NCBI GenBank assembly: GCA_021521415.1
Contig: JAIQDT010002061.1
Location: forward strand, 186,001 to 250,000
Length of the DNA: 64,000 nt
Direction of reading: 5' to 3'
DNA from: Bidens hawaiensis
Taxonomy: Eukaryota; Streptophyta; Magnoliopsida; Asterales; Asteraceae
Positions within the stretch are counted from its first letter, which is position 1, and each line of letters opens with the position of its first letter. The notes beneath the pieces were generated by a model. It saw only the letters and a list, made by a program, of their open reading frames with translations. It was not told where the DNA came from and made no database searches. Of this stretch, positions 41,012-53,570 are shown piece after piece. The position numbers and the translations under genes were made by a program.

Positions 41012-43048
41012 GTACTTTTATTAAATTTTTCTAGAAAAAGTTACACTGTTGAACGAAAAAGCTGTGTGGGCCTTAGCCCACACTAAAATCCGCCAATGTG
41101 AATGAGTATTTATAGCCTTCTATGAACCTATGCACTACAAGTTTCCTTTCCATACATTCTCTCTACCTCTACTACTTTCTCTTTCTATGGTTTCATAACT
41201 TTTTATCCGGGATTCGAGTAGCATTAGTGATTTCCGTTCACTGGTGTTACGAATTTATCCGAACAAGTTGTTAGATTCATTTCGAAGACCTGCATTATCT
41301 AGTCAGTAAATTATTTAGCTACTAAAATTTTTAATTATTTAACTATTTAGTTACTTTATTATTTAATAAATTTAAAAGGTAATGCTAAAATGGAAATAAT
41401 AAGGCTGCATGATGAAAGAAATGTGCATGATAGGATGAAGTAAAATAGCATGCGAAAGAAGTGAATAACAGATTTAACACTTGAATGTGAAAATGATAGC
41501 TGTTAATGTTGTAAGTAGTCTTAACACATTCATCCGTTCTTTATACTAGAAAAGGCAATTAACTCTAAACCAATGAGTTTTTCCAAACCCTTTTTAAGCT
41601 ACAGACAAACAAACATGGTTTCACCAACCACATTAATGCTTTTCTAATTAGCTAGACATGCTTTATGTATTATTTTATTACTAGTAAATGAGCCTGTGCG
41701 TTGCGACGAGGACACAAAAGAATTAGATTGCTAAGGGGTTAGTTCGTTATGTTACTGGCATTTGATATCACCAAATTTGGAATGGATATAGTGTAGATAC
41801 GAAAAATAAGAAATTTTTATTACAACATTAACATGCCCATTGTAAATTGATCATTTTCCCCTTATTAAACAACCCACTACATAAACCGACGTGGGTTAAA
41901 AAAATAGGAAAAAATGGTTCAAAACACACTAAAAAACCCAAGTTAAGAGGATTTCATGATATGATATTCATAGGTAGATTAAATGCAGCAAGTTAAAGGC
42001 ACACAACACCACAATGTACAACAATTTTAAATCCCTCAGTTCGATCCTCTCCCTAACTACATAACACTCTTAGTTATCCTTTTTTCTCATACACTAAACC
42101 CGTCCATTAAACTCACTCTCATTTAGATCTTGAAGTTGAGTGTTAGGGGCCTTTGATTTGTCCTTTATGTGTTGCATCACGTGAGTGTGCTTTTACACAG
42201 AGTTATACCATTAACAAATAAATAGAAACGAACACGTTAATGTTGTTAAAGAGCGAACACAAACAAGAAAAGCATGGTCGTTTAAATGTCCGTGCTAAAT
42301 CATTTGTTCGGTTAAAGTTGAATGAATCGTCACGGGCATGCTCCATATGTGTTGTTTAGTTCGTTTAGAAGACAAAAAATTAGGTAATCTACTACAAACC
42401 TTGCTTTGTTAATTTCTGGATCCCGATGGACCATAATTGTTTCGGTTTCTCCACAATCAACAACATGTCAAGCTAAAACAAAAGAAACCAACATCCAAAT
42501 GAATTGAAAAAACATATGTCTTCTATATAATTAATGGAATCATCGGTTTCTAACAACCTCGTATAAAGAATTATACAAAGTACAAATGTAAATGATATTA
42601 CAATTATCACCTCACATTCTAATCCACTCCTCTATTCATTAGCCTTTTGCTTTGCAATTCCCTTCATTTTCTCAAGCTACAAACAAGTTTTGTCTTAATT
42701 AGTTGCAGAACATGTAAGTGATACAATAACAAGATTAACAGAAAAACAAAGAATATGAATGACAAAACAATCAGCATTACCTAACGTTACAAGAGTGACA
42801 CATGCATTTTGTCAACTAAAAAAAAGCACCAACACATACTATGATAGTGTTTGTCAAAGTAGTCATGGATTAAATACCCTCAAAATGCAAATTTTGATCT
42901 TTTTTGGTACATTTTCTACAGTAACACAAAATTTCATAGCATTAACAATCATCCACAAAATGTTTATAGTTTTTTTTATTTAAGTTTCTAAATAATTTGA
43001 ACTTTACTGACCATTACCATATATGTTAAAAAAAAATAAAACTGATTA
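41012..43048. other. Intergenic DNA, no gene supported
   Basis: AT-rich sequence without recognisable domains, RNA genes or terminal repeats. A 74-codon plus-strand frame at 42759 has no protein-like features. Confidence 0.5.
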
Positions 43049-43053
43049 TAAAT

Positions 43054-43679
43054 TGTTAGGGCATGAATTTTATGCTGAGGATCCATTATCCTTGACTGTC
43101 TTGTGGATAGATTATCATTGAGATATGTTTCAGATTATGAAGGATCAAGGATCCTCGGAATTATTTATTTACTAATGATTGTATTTGAATGATGATGTGT
43201 TAGCCAGATATAACGACTTTGTGACTTGGTCTACCTTAAAGTTCGCTACTGGAAGCTCCCATCACGTGGTCAATGAACGTTGTTGGAGTTGTGGAAGAGT
43301 GGCAGATAGTTAGGAGTTATAGTTAAATCGTAATTTCCTTTATAAACATCGAGATGATGATCGATTAGAAGACACTTGTATTCACACACACACTTAGAGC
43401 AGAACACATAATTCTCTCTACACACTAGCATTCATTGTACATCGATCGTAATCTCCAAACACTTGTAACCTTTTTTATGATTAATAAATTGGTGATCGAC
43501 TAGTTGTCATCACCCGGGGTTTTTTTCTTTGATCTGAACAGGATCAAGGGGTTTTTCCTCGCAACAAATCACGTTGTTCATTCCATTTTCATTCATACAC
43601 CCGTTGTTATTAGCATAGCACTATACCTCACTTTTACGGATTTGGATACGTTATCCTTAACATATTTTTATCCAAAACA
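43054..43679 (+). repeat. 5' LTR of element C
   Basis: 626 bp, TGTTAGGGCATGAA to ATCCAAAACA, with a TTTATAAAC TATA-like box near 43339. It differs from the 3' LTR by small indels (CA repeat near 43383, TCAAGGATCC near 43145) and scattered substitutions. Confidence 0.93.
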
Positions 43680-43765
43680 ATTTGGCGCCCACCGTGGAGC
43701 AATTGGTGCTATAATCCAGATTATTTCCTATCAATTCTCAGCCTTTCATACCCACATCACTATCA

Positions 43766-45649
43766 ATGGCCTCTCAATCAACCTCTGCTTCATCAACTAT
43801 GCCGTCTTCGGTTCCTCTCTCATCAAGAACTTTGCCGCCGATGCCTCCGCCAATCACGGGAGCACCAAGGGCTGCTGCTGCTGGAAGCAAGACGCAACTA
43901 CCAGTCTTCCAAAGCTCGAAAATCGCTGCTGCCGCGCCGGTGGTTAATACTAACAATGATGTTTCATCTATGTTTTCGCAGGTTAAAGCATACGTGGAGC
44001 AGCAGAACAAGACCAACCAGAGGATCCTTCGTGAGATAGAAGATCTCAAGAAGACTAAGAGGCCAGCGAAGGATCACACTCCCTTGATGCCTAGGATGCT
44101 GGATTTCACCACTCTAGGATCCTTGGCTCAGTTCACACAAGGATCATCTATCCTTCAACAGGGGTCCATGGGTTAACAGACTCAAGGATCCTTGTTGTTT
44201 TAGCCAGGATCATCTATCCTTCAACAAGGATCAATGGGTCAGCAAACTCAAGGATCCTCATACTTCCAACAAGGATCATCCATCTTTCAACCAGGATCCT
44301 TTGGGTTATATCACCAAGGATCCTATAATTCCCAACCTCAAGGATCCTTCTTTCAGAATCAAGAATCCTTAGGAATTCAACATCAATGATCCTCCAAAGT
44401 CCATGAGGGAGATATAATTCCAATGCAGACCATAGCCTCTAGAGGACCAACTTCTGTAGCAGATGCTTCTTATCTCAGCTACTCATCTGGGATGCCAACC
44501 TTCACCCAATAAAGAGGTAACTTGTATGATCATATATCCTTAGATGCTAATCGTGGTTCCATATAGGATGCAGGTATCAACCAAGCTATGGCCAAGGAAC
44601 TACAAAAGCTCAAGGATATGATATCTAGTGTTCCCGGGGTGATACGTCAAATCCCTGAGATACCGGAGGGAAGCCACAAATTATCGAGATTTTCTCAACC
44701 TATATGTGATGTTGAAATCCCGGAGCGATTCCAGACCCCCAATATGAAGATTTATGACGGGACCATTGATCCTGAGGAGCACGTCGCCCAATACAGGGAG
44801 AGGATGGAGATTAATCCAATTCCTGAAAGGCTCAAGGAGGCTTGCTTCTGCAAAGGTTTCGGACCCACACTGACAGGATCCGCACTCAAATGGCTGCTAA
44901 GTCTTCCTCCCTTTTCTGTTACTTAATTTTCTCATTTAGTTAACTTGTTCAACAGTCAATTTTCCTGTAGTAGGAAATTTGAGAAGTTAACTAGTGATTT
45001 ATACCGAGTTATCCAACCTAGTGATGAATCCCTTAGGGATTTTGTTACGAGGTTCGGCAAGGAAGCTCTGGAAATCCCTAATCTTGACATGTCTACTGCT
45101 ATTGAAGCATTCAAGATGGGACTTCAGAGGGGCTCCCCCTTTTATGATAATCTTGTGATGACTCCTTGCAGGTCTTTAGATGAAGTAAGGAACAGAGCAC
45201 TAAAGTTCATACGGCTAGAAGATGACATAAGGATCCAAGAACGATTGGGGGCTCAAACGAAGCAAGAATCCCCTAACAAGAATAAAGGATCCTCATACAG
45301 AAACAACAACTCGAAGCCGTACTCCAAGTTCAACAACCAAAATGTTCGAGCAGTTGAAGAAGGAAATGATGACAAAGATTATCCCTGCATCTCTGAGTAT
45401 TGCTTCTCTGTATATACCCATGGCTTGATTTGTGCCATGAAAGATATAGGGGAGAAAGCAAGGTGTCCCCGAAAGAACGAGAAGTCAACCACCTTCAAAG
45501 ACAAGTACAAATGGTGTGCCTTCCATGAAGATTTTGGCCACATGACGGACGATTGCATCGGCTTAAGGAGGGAAATTGGATACCTCCTGAGCAAGGGCCA
45601 CTTTAAAGAACTCTTGGGAAGGAAAAAAATCCAAGATCCAGGATCCTGA
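43766..45649 (+). pseudogene. Gag of element C with several in-frame stops
   Basis: The frame from ATG 43766 stays in register to 45649 but has stops near 44174, 44201, 44387, 44511, 44565 and 44924. Parts: a Ser/Pro/Ala-rich start, a coiled coil (QQNKTNQRILREIEDLKK), a Gln/Gly/Ser-rich block made of repeated GGATCC-containing units (44100-44400), then the gag domain (FQTPNMKIYDGTIDPEEHVAQY; ESLRDFVTRFGKE). The zinc motif CAFHEDFGHMTDDC lies near 45515. The gag domain and zinc motif resemble those of element A. A frameshift near 45645 separates gag from protease. Confidence 0.8.
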
Positions 45650-45692
45650 AGATCTTACACCAAAAGCAACTCCACCACCACCGGATGCGCAC

Positions 45693-46517
45693 ATGATCAA
45701 CTTCGTCTCTGGAGACTATGACATATTTCGAACTTCCTGTTCTCCAACGAGGAAGCTCGCCGAAGAGACCGAGTTGGATGACGGGGGAAGACCGCTTATT
45801 CCCACTACTTTAAAAACCCATAGAAGGATTTTCTTTGATGAAGAAAATAAAATGAGCATCCAGGATCCTCACTGTGAGGGACCTGATGCCCGTATGATCA
45901 ACTTCATCTCCGGAGGATCAGACATATGCGGCACTTCCTTCTCTGCAGCTAAGAGGCTCGCCAAGGAGATCAAATTGGATAACGGGGATCGACCGGTTAT
46001 ATCCACAACCTTGACCAGTGACAAAAGAATCTTCTTCGACGAAGAAGATAAATCAAGCATTCAGGATCCTCACCATGACGGTTTGATCGTTACTTTATTT
46101 ATTGCTAACCATTATGTACGCAGGATCCTGGTCGACGGTGGAAGCAGAGTCAATATCATCAAACATGATGTTCTTCAGAAGATGAACATATCAGATTCAG
46201 AGATCATCCCAAGAACATCGGTGCTAGTTGGTTTCAGTGGAGATACCAAGAAAACATTGGGGCACATTAATCTCCCTATATACATCGAAGGGTTAAATTC
46301 TTATCAAAGATTTTATGTTATTGATAACCTTTCTTGTTGCAATGTTATTTTAGGCAGGCCTTGGTTACATGGGATGAAGGCGGTGGCTTCTACTTACCAT
46401 CAATGCATTAAACTCCCTACCCCTTGGGGAGTGGTAAGGATAGACGGTGATCAGGTGGAGGCCAAGAACTACTATTCTTCATCAATGAAGCCGACAGCCA
46501 AGCAAACTGTAGCATAG
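45693..46517 (+). pseudogene. Aspartic protease region of element C
   Basis: A 274-codon open stretch. It contains two repeats of MINF(V/I)SG and TT.KT..RIFFDEE motifs, then the protease fold with ILVDGGSRVNII (Tat elements often have DNGS or DGGS in place of DTGA), and VILGRPWLHGMKAV near the end. It matures Gag-Pol in the particle. It is separated from gag upstream and RT downstream by frame breaks, so the polyprotein is not continuous. Confidence 0.7.
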
Positions 46518-46606
46518 CAACCACAGCAACATCCTAGGGACGTTCTGGAAGCTCGGGAGAAAGACATTAAAGTAGTATCCTTGGACCCGAGGATCCAGAT
46601 GTAAAG

Positions 46607-47540
46607 GTGTTCCTAGGATCCAGTATCCCCAGCAAGATCGAGGAGGATATAGTATCCTTCCTAGGGCGAAGAAAATTCACCTTTGCCTTTAAACATTCAG
46701 ATATGACAGGTATTTCTAAGGAGGTAATTACTCATAAATTAGGCCTTGATTTATCTGTTAAACCCGTCCATCAGAAGCGGATAAAATTCGCTCCTGAGAG
46801 GAACACGATCATACAAGAAGAAGTTGAAAAACTTCTTAAGGCCGGTATGATCAGAGAGGTTAAGTATGCTCGATGGTTAGCTAATGTGGTTGTTTTTTCC
46901 AAAAATAATGGGAAGTTGAGGGTGTGTGGCGATTTTACTGATTTGAACAAGGCATGCCCCAAGGATCCTTTCCCATTATCACACATAGATTCCATGGTGG
47001 ATGCAACGACAGGGCATGCAATGCTTACCTTTATGGATGCTTCCTCTAGATTTCAACAAATTCATATGGAACCATCTGATCAAGAGGATACATCATTCAT
47101 GACTCCTACACATATACTGTTATATTGGTATGCCTTTCGGACTATGAAATGCAGGGGCAACATATCAAAGACTGGTGAATATGATGTTCAAGGATCAGTT
47201 GGGCAAAACTATGGAGGTCTACATAGATGATATGGTGGTGAAGTTAAAGAGAGCTAAGGATCACCTCAGAGATCTTGAAGAAGCATTCAATATCCTTGAC
47301 CAATATAACATGAAACTGAATCCGCCAAAATGCCATTTTGGTGTTAAGGCTAGAAAGTTTCTAGGATATATGGTGACCAAAAGAGGGATAGAAGCAAGCC
47401 CTGAGTAGATAGAAGCCATCATCAATTTGAAGTCTCCTGCGGATGCTAAAGATGTCCAAAGGCTGACAGGAAGAATAAATGCTCTCAACAGATTCATTTT
47501 CAGATCCTCCAAGAAGTGCAAAGATTTCTACGACATTCAG
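46607..47540 (+). pseudogene. Reverse transcriptase of element C, frameshifted
   Basis: The first part (46607-about 47120) has HQKRIKFAPER, NGKLRVCGDFTDLNKACPKD and HAMLTFMDASSRFQQI. A frameshift near 47120 moves the rest to the frame of 47175-47408, which holds the catalytic YIDD near 47220 (EVYIDDMVVK) and PPKCHFGVKARKFLGYMV. A TAG at 47406 then interrupts GIEASPE. The catalytic motif is intact but the enzyme cannot be made as one chain. Confidence 0.8.
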
Positions 47541-48516
47541 GAAAAATAAGAAGTTCGAATGGACCGAGAAACATGAGGCTGCACTCAAAGCCTTGAAGGA
47601 TTACTTATCCTCAGCTCCAGCTTTGATGAAGCTTGTGGATGGAGAATCCTTATATCTGTACCTAGCTATTTCAGGAAATGCTGTAAGTGCTGTCCTTGTG
47701 AAGGATCACGAAGGTGAACAACATCCAGTTTACTATGTAAGTAAGAGTCTTTTAGATGCAGAAGCCAGGTATTCTCACTTAGAAAAATTAATTCTTTCAC
47801 TTATTATGGCTTCTACTAAATTAAGACATTACTTTGAGACTCATACTATTATTTTGAGAACTAACTATCTTGTTAAGAATGTTCTTAGAAAACCAGAATT
47901 ATCAGGTAGAATGGCCAAGTGGGTTGTGAAGTTGAGTGCGTATGATATCCAATATGAGCCCAGGACAGCCATCAAGTCACAAGCACTAGCGGAGTTCGTG
48001 GCTGATTTCAGCAGTGATATACAGAAGGAAGCTGATGTAGAAGTCTAGCAACTAAAAGAAACCAAGGATCCTTGGATCCTCTTTACAGATGGAGCTTCCA
48101 ATGTAAGAGGGACAGGATTAGGTATCCTACTGAAATCTCCACAGGGGGACATATTACCCCAGTCTATAGCCTGTGAGTTTCAAGCAACGAACAATGAGGC
48201 AAAGTATGAGGCTTTGATCGCAGGTTTCCAATTAGCTAAGTGCATGAGGATCAGGTATCTTCAAGTATATATAGATTCATTATTGATTGCTAACCACTTT
48301 AATGGCTCATATGCTGTTAAAAAAGAAAAATTAATCAAATATCTAGATGTTGTGAAGGAATTTGCAAAATCCTTCGAATTGTTTAGTATTATACAGGTAC
48401 CAAGGGAAGAGAATGCCGGGGCAGATGCCTTGGCAAATTTAGCCTCATCTTTGAAGATCCCAGAAGACACAAAGATCCCAATTATTCATGTTCTCTCGCC
48501 AGCAATAGGAGAATAA
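47530..48516 (+). pseudogene. Dual RNase H region of element C
   Basis: The first RNase H-like domain (about 47560-48045) has WTEKHEAALKALKDYL, ISGNAVSAVLV and YVSKSLLDAE; several catalytic acidic residues of a normal Ty3 RNase H are absent. After a TAG at 48046, in the same frame, a second domain (48088-48480) begins FTDGASNVRGTGLGI and has NNEAKYEAL and REENAGADALANLAS. This is the signature of the additional archaeal-type RNase H acquired by Tat elements. The second domain keeps its D, E, D set. Confidence 0.8.
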
Positions 48517-48759
48517 GGAGTTGGGGAGATAACGAATGACAAAGAAATTGTACTTTGGGATCCGTTATCATCGAATAATCAAGGATCATGAATCCTCCCA
48601 ATAAAGAAGTACATTCAAACTGGAGAGATCCCAACTACCGAGAATCCTAAATCTTTTACACTCAAGGTATCACAATACATTTTATTACATGATATGTTGT
48701 ATAGGAAATCTCTTGCAGGTCCATACTTGAGGTGTATCGAGGATCCTGAAATCTAAGAG

Positions 48760-49821
48760 GTGCTCAAAGACTTTCATGAAGGTGATTGTGGTAATCACAC
48801 TGGAGGTAGAGCTCTGTTTTCTAGGATTCTGAGAATAGGATACTTCTGACCGACAATGAAGAAGGATGCAATGGAGTATTCAAAGAAATTTGATGCTTGT
48901 CAAAGGCATGAAAACATCCTACATCAACCAGCAGAACCTATGTATCCTATATCCTCATCATGGCCTTTCATGAAATGAGGCATGCATATTGTGGGTAAAC
49001 TACCTAAGGCACCATGATGAAAAGTATTCATGCTTGCAATGACTGATTACTTTTCAAAGTGGATAGAAGCAGAAGCTTTTGTTCAAGTACGCAAAAAAGA
49101 GGTGATATCTTTCATTAAAAGAAATATAATTACTAGATTTGGTATCCCTTCAGAAATTATTTGTGACAATGGTTCCCAGTTTATCGGGAAAAGAACCACT
49201 AACTTTTGTGACAGCTCGGGCATCAAGATGATTACCTCTACTCCAGTGCATCCTCAAGCTAATGGTTAAGCGGAGTCTAGCAACAAGATAATCATCAACA
49301 ATTTGAAGAAGAAGCTAGGATCCAAGAAAAGCAAGTGGGCCGAAGAACTACCTTACGTTCTTTGGGCTGATAGGACAACACGCAAGAATGCAACGGGACA
49401 AACACCCTTCTCACTGGTGTTTGGATCAGAAGCAGTCATCCCTATAGAAATTGTGGTTCCTATAGCCAGAACAAGCATCCGTGATCCTGAGGCCAATGAA
49501 GAAAATCTTCTTGAAGACTTGGATACTGTTGAAAAACTCAGAGACCTAGCCAAGATCAGAATGGCAGCATATCAACAAAGGGTAGCTGGGGCATACAATA
49601 AAAATATAAGGATCAGAAGATTTCAAGAAGGAGATTTAGTTTTGAGGAAAGCCTTCCAAAATACAACCAATTCGGCTGATGGGAAGTTAGCACCCAAGTG
49701 GGTAGGTCCTTATCTGATTGAGTCGGAGGAAGGAAAGAGGGCATATCATTTGCTCACTATGGAAGGCAACAGGTTACCAAGAGCATGGAATGCTATCCAC
49801 CTAAAGAAGTATTTCTTCTGA
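48760..49821 (+). pseudogene. Integrase of element C with in-frame stops
   Basis: A degraded HHCC zinc-binding part (about 48770-48920) contains several stops. It is followed by the catalytic core (49030-49269: TDYFSKWIEAEA, IICDNGSQF) and, after a TAA at 49267, the rest (49303-49821: Glu of the D,D,E triad just after the stop, then GSEAVIPIE, FQEGDLVLRKA, LAPKWVGPYLI). This enzyme inserts element cDNA. The C-terminus ends in the usual LKKYFF. Without suppression of the stops it is inactive. Confidence 0.8.
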
Positions 49822-50309
49822 TTAGGATCGAGTATCCTTTGAGGATCCATTATCCTTAAAGGATCCCAAGATTGGTAATATCTATCTGATTACTTATTCT
49901 TTTCAATTTCTTATTATTAATTCAATGATAATATATTCTTAATGATTTGTTTCTTCCAAGTTTTAAGTATCAATGCAGGGTTATAATAATATATTTGATG
50001 ATCTAGAGGTTGGCCACCTTTCCTTTATATTTAAGTTACTTTACTATTTCCCTTGGCCTAACCCACGATTGGATATGACCCCCGATGGCCATATCCCCTA
50101 AGGTTTAAAGGTTTTAACCTTTCTTATAAATTTGAGTTTCTACACTCTTGCCGGGAGCGCAGCTATCCAACGTATAGTCCGCGGCAGCGGGACCAGTACA
50201 CGGTTAGTGGATGACAATTTCGTTGTCTTCGGCTATATGAAGGATCATACGATTTATGGTAGACATACCATACCACCGGTTTATAAAATTTTCATGTTAT
50301 CTTACGTTT

Positions 50310-50480
50310 GGGCTAAATCCCAGTTTGGGCGAGTCCCCAGTTGACATCCGTATATTTGGGCCAGTCCCCAGTTTGGGCTTGTCCCCAGGTTTTAGGCTTG
50401 TCCCCAGTTGACGGGCTTGTCCCCAGTTGACGGGCTTGTCCCCAACTTATTTGGGCTTGTCCCTAGCTTAATGGATTTGA
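50310..50480 (+). repeat. GGGCTTGTCCCCAGTT tandem repeat in element C
   Basis: Eight or nine imperfect units of about 18-22 bp (GGGCTTGTCCCCAGTTGAC and variants such as GGGCGAGTCCCCAG) lie between integrase and the antisense ORF. This is a non-coding Tat-type 3' region repeat. Confidence 0.85.
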
Positions 50481-50484
50481 TCCC

Positions 50485-51050
50485 AATTAACATTATAAGT
50501 TATTTGCAACAGATTTTCTAAGTTCATTATAAAGATCATGTCTTATAGATTTAAAATCCTTAAATTACTTCTCCAAGGATCACCGAAGGTTCTGTACTTA
50601 TGGTAACTAAGGTCTACTTAGACCCTGTGGTATGATTTCTACTTATAAATTTGTATCGCTTTAGCTAGAATGATTTAAATACTTTGTTTAAAGATTTGAC
50701 ATTTTTGAATTATCCCTATAAGGATACTCTATCCTAAAATTTTGTTTCTATTATTTTTAAGGATATTCTTTCTTAAAATTTTTGAGAATATTCCATCCTG
50801 AACATTTATTTCAATGAAGAATAATTTTTGAAGTTTACAATAAAGCTAAGTCTATATAAAACAAACTTTCACAATAACAAAACAGATAGTTAAAAGCTTT
50901 ATATTATTAAACATAGTCACTTGGACTTATCCAAAATCCTTAACCCGGATTTCACCATGCAAAAGATGGACCATCCACCCGGGTTAAGTAAGTAGTACTA
51001 ATTGTTCATAAGTGTAGGAAAATAAAGAACAGGGGCACCAAAGTTTTCAT
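50485..51050. other. Non-coding 3' region of element C
   Basis: AT-rich, with the repeated phrase AAGGATA.TCTATCC. It contains no coding support. Confidence 0.5.
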
Positions 51051-51097
51051 CCCCACAAACAGAGGATCCATGGACAAAATAAAGAAAACAGGCTCGG

Positions 51098-52723
51098 GCG
51101 TTGTCTTCTATATCCTTCATCGCCCGTTTAAGCGGCTGCTTCACCCCCCGTGGTTGCTTCCTTTCATTTTTCAGCCTCCTCTGCATCCTTCACTCCACTT
51201 GCACCTGCTCCACCTGCATCAGTCATCTCACCTTCTCTTCGTCCTCACCTCCATCCAAGTCAGACAAAGCTTGCTTCCACTGCTTGATGTCCCATGAGGA
51301 TTTGTCAAAAGATGGGTCATTAGCCCCAGTTACCAGCTTGATCCTAGCTTGAGAACCGATTTAGCTGCCCAGATCTTTGCCTCGTTGGTAGCTCGGTTGA
51401 TCTCATAGGAGCATTTGGACCGCGAGTGTGGATGCATGATCCTCCGCCTGTTTCTTCTCTTTGGTCATTTTGGAGAGAGCCTTATCTTTAGTAGCAGCCA
51501 TGGACCTCAACGCAGCAAGAGTCTCCTCATATTCCCCAACGATCTTCTCATGATGGCTTCGAGCAGAGTTAACAGCCTATATAAGAAAACAGGACAAGCT
51601 TAGAAGAATACTTGATCAATGAAGATTTAAAGGATAAAGGATCCTTACGGTCGAGAGCATCTCGAGAAGCTGTTTCTCGGTCTCAAAGGGGTTCTCTGGT
51701 TCAGAGCTCTTCTTTCTCTTTGCTCCTGACTTGGCTCGGGTTGTGACTGGACGAGGCTCAGGCACTGGAGTCGATTTCGGGGTCTCCTTCTTGGTGAACA
51801 TGCAGTCAATGTCTTCGAGAGAAAACTTGGATGCGGATTTTCCTGACTTCTGAGCACCTGTAAGCAGTAATTCACAGATAAGTTTTCATTTATTTTTATC
51901 AATATTAAAATTTGTTAAACTTACTTGACATGTTTGACTCTGAGTTTGACTCCTGAAAAGCTTCTATAAATTTGGCTTGAAAGGTTCTGATTGTAGAATC
52001 CAGTGACAAGAATTTCTCGACTCTCTCTTCGACTCCAGGGAGCTCAGACAGCAAAGCAAAATTTTCAACTTCATAAGAAAATAAAAGTATTAATGGAAGA
52101 ATCAAGTATCCTATTGTTACATCCTAAGGATCCTAGATTCTACCCTTCTGGATCCACCTTTTGGGAAGATCGAGTCCACCCGGAATGGAATCTCTTTTGA
52201 CAAAGAAATATTGATTCCTCTAGAGGGTACCATTCAGAGTAACCTTGGAGATAGGGATCACTTGGCGAGGTTTCGATTTAATAACAAAGAGTTTGGAGCC
52301 GTGGGTAACCAGGTTGTACGAGTACGCTAACTCTGCCAAGCCGAACTCGACACCCTCTTCTTCGATTATACTCTCTATGGTATGAAGGACTCTCCACAAC
52401 ATCGGCATGGTTTGGACGTCACTGATTCCCGTCAAGGTGAAGAATCTTCGGGTGAAATCAGGAAAGGGATATTTGAAGCCTATAAGGAACGGTTGGGCTT
52501 AAAAACAAACCCAGTTTTTCGATATGCAGTCGCTGCGGGCTAAGGAATCGAAGGGTCGGAAAACAGTGTTGGCCGGAAAATGTGATCGGATTTCGTTAAT
52601 CTCTGGATCTGTGAACTTACATATCTTGAAAGAAGGGGCTTGAAGGATGTCTTGCGAATAAAGTTCATCGGGGTCAGTATGATCGAAAGAGGAAGAGGAA
52701 GTGGATACATAAACAATAGACAT
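51098..52723 (-). pseudogene. Antisense ORF (aORF) of element C, degraded
   Basis: Minus-strand ATG 52723 (MSIVYVSTS) opens the conserved region. It has FPANTVFRPFDS, a TAA at about 52500, then in the same frame YPFPDFTRRFFTLTGISD, LAYSYNLV and, after a TAG at about 52220, YFFVKRDSIPGGLDLP. A downstream exon holds NFALLSELPGVEERVEKF and ends ESNMS|GTAAGT near 51930. Another exon (about 51860-51655, acceptor near 51860) holds KSGAKRKKSSEPENPF. A Gln/Glu/Lys coiled-coil-like remainder may lie near 51600-51400. The layout (conserved N-terminal domain, basic/acidic linker, coiled coil, several introns, opposite strand, before the 3' LTR) parallels the antisense gene of element A. Confidence 0.65.
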
Positions 52724-52943
52724 ATTCAAAGAAAATAAAAGAAGAAGAAAAAAAAGGATACCTGAAGAACGGCTGAATGTGTGGTTATAAAATGGTTATA
52801 ATCATCGCATATATAGGCGGCGTATATTTATGAGTTTAGTGATAATTACCGCCTGACACACGTCTAATCGTTTCTTATTCCCAGGGATTTGAATTTCAAA
52901 ATGACAACTGTGTTCCACTATCACCTGCCATTTTGGGGGCAAT

Positions 52944-53565
52944 TGTTAGGGCATGAATTTTATGCTAAGGATCCATTATCCTTGACTGTCTTGTGGATAG
53001 ATTATCCTTGAGATATGTTTCAGGTTATGAAGGATAGGATCCTCGGTATTATTTATTTACTAATGATTGTATTTGAATGGTGATGTGTTAGCCAGATATA
53101 ACACTTTGTGACTTGGTCTACCTTAAAATTCGCTACTGGAAGCTCCCAGCACGTGGTCAATGAACGTTGGAGGAGTTGTGGAAGAGTCGCGGATAGTTAG
53201 GAGTTATAGTTAAATTGTAATTTCCTTTATAAACATCGAGATGATGATAGATTAGAAGACACTTGTATTCACACACACTTAGAGCAGAACACATAATTCT
53301 CTCTACACACTAGCATTCATTGTACATCGATCGTAATCTCCAAACACGTGTAACCTTTTTTGTGATTAATAAATTAGTGATCGATGAGTTGTCATCACCC
53401 GGGGTTTTTTTCCTTTGATATGAACAGGATCAAGGGGTTTTTCCTCGCAAGAAATCACGTTGTTCATTCCATTTTCATTCATACACCCTTTGTTATTAGC
53501 ATAGCACTATACCTCACTTTTACGGATTTGGATACATTATCCTTAACATATTTTTATCCAAAACA
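52944..53565 (+). repeat. 3' LTR of element C
   Basis: 622 bp with the same ends as the 5' LTR, preceded by CCATTTTGGGGGCAAT (polypurine tract) and followed by TSD TAAAT. Confidence 0.93.
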
Positions 53566-53570
53566 TAAAT

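Larger units (their letters stand above)
43049..53570 (+). mobile_element. Element C: decayed Tat-type Ty3 retrotransposon with antisense ORF
   Basis: LTRs at 43054-43679 (626 bp) and 52944-53565 (622 bp), TSD TAAAT at 43049-43053 and 53566-53570, PBS ATTTGGCGCCCACCGTGG next to the 5' LTR, and polypurine tract TTTTGGGGGC before the 3' LTR. The order is gag, protease, RT, RNase H, second RNase H, integrase on the plus strand, then an ORF on the minus strand. Dual RNase H and an antisense ORF mark the Tat lineage. Many in-frame stops and a few frameshifts make it non-functional. The two LTRs are still similar, so much of the damage may have been inherited from the source copy. Confidence 0.92.

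Noticed and set aside
46607..49821. Element C as a currently active autonomous element
   Set aside because: At least one RT frameshift and many in-frame stops in gag, RT, RNase H and integrase rule out a complete polyprotein.
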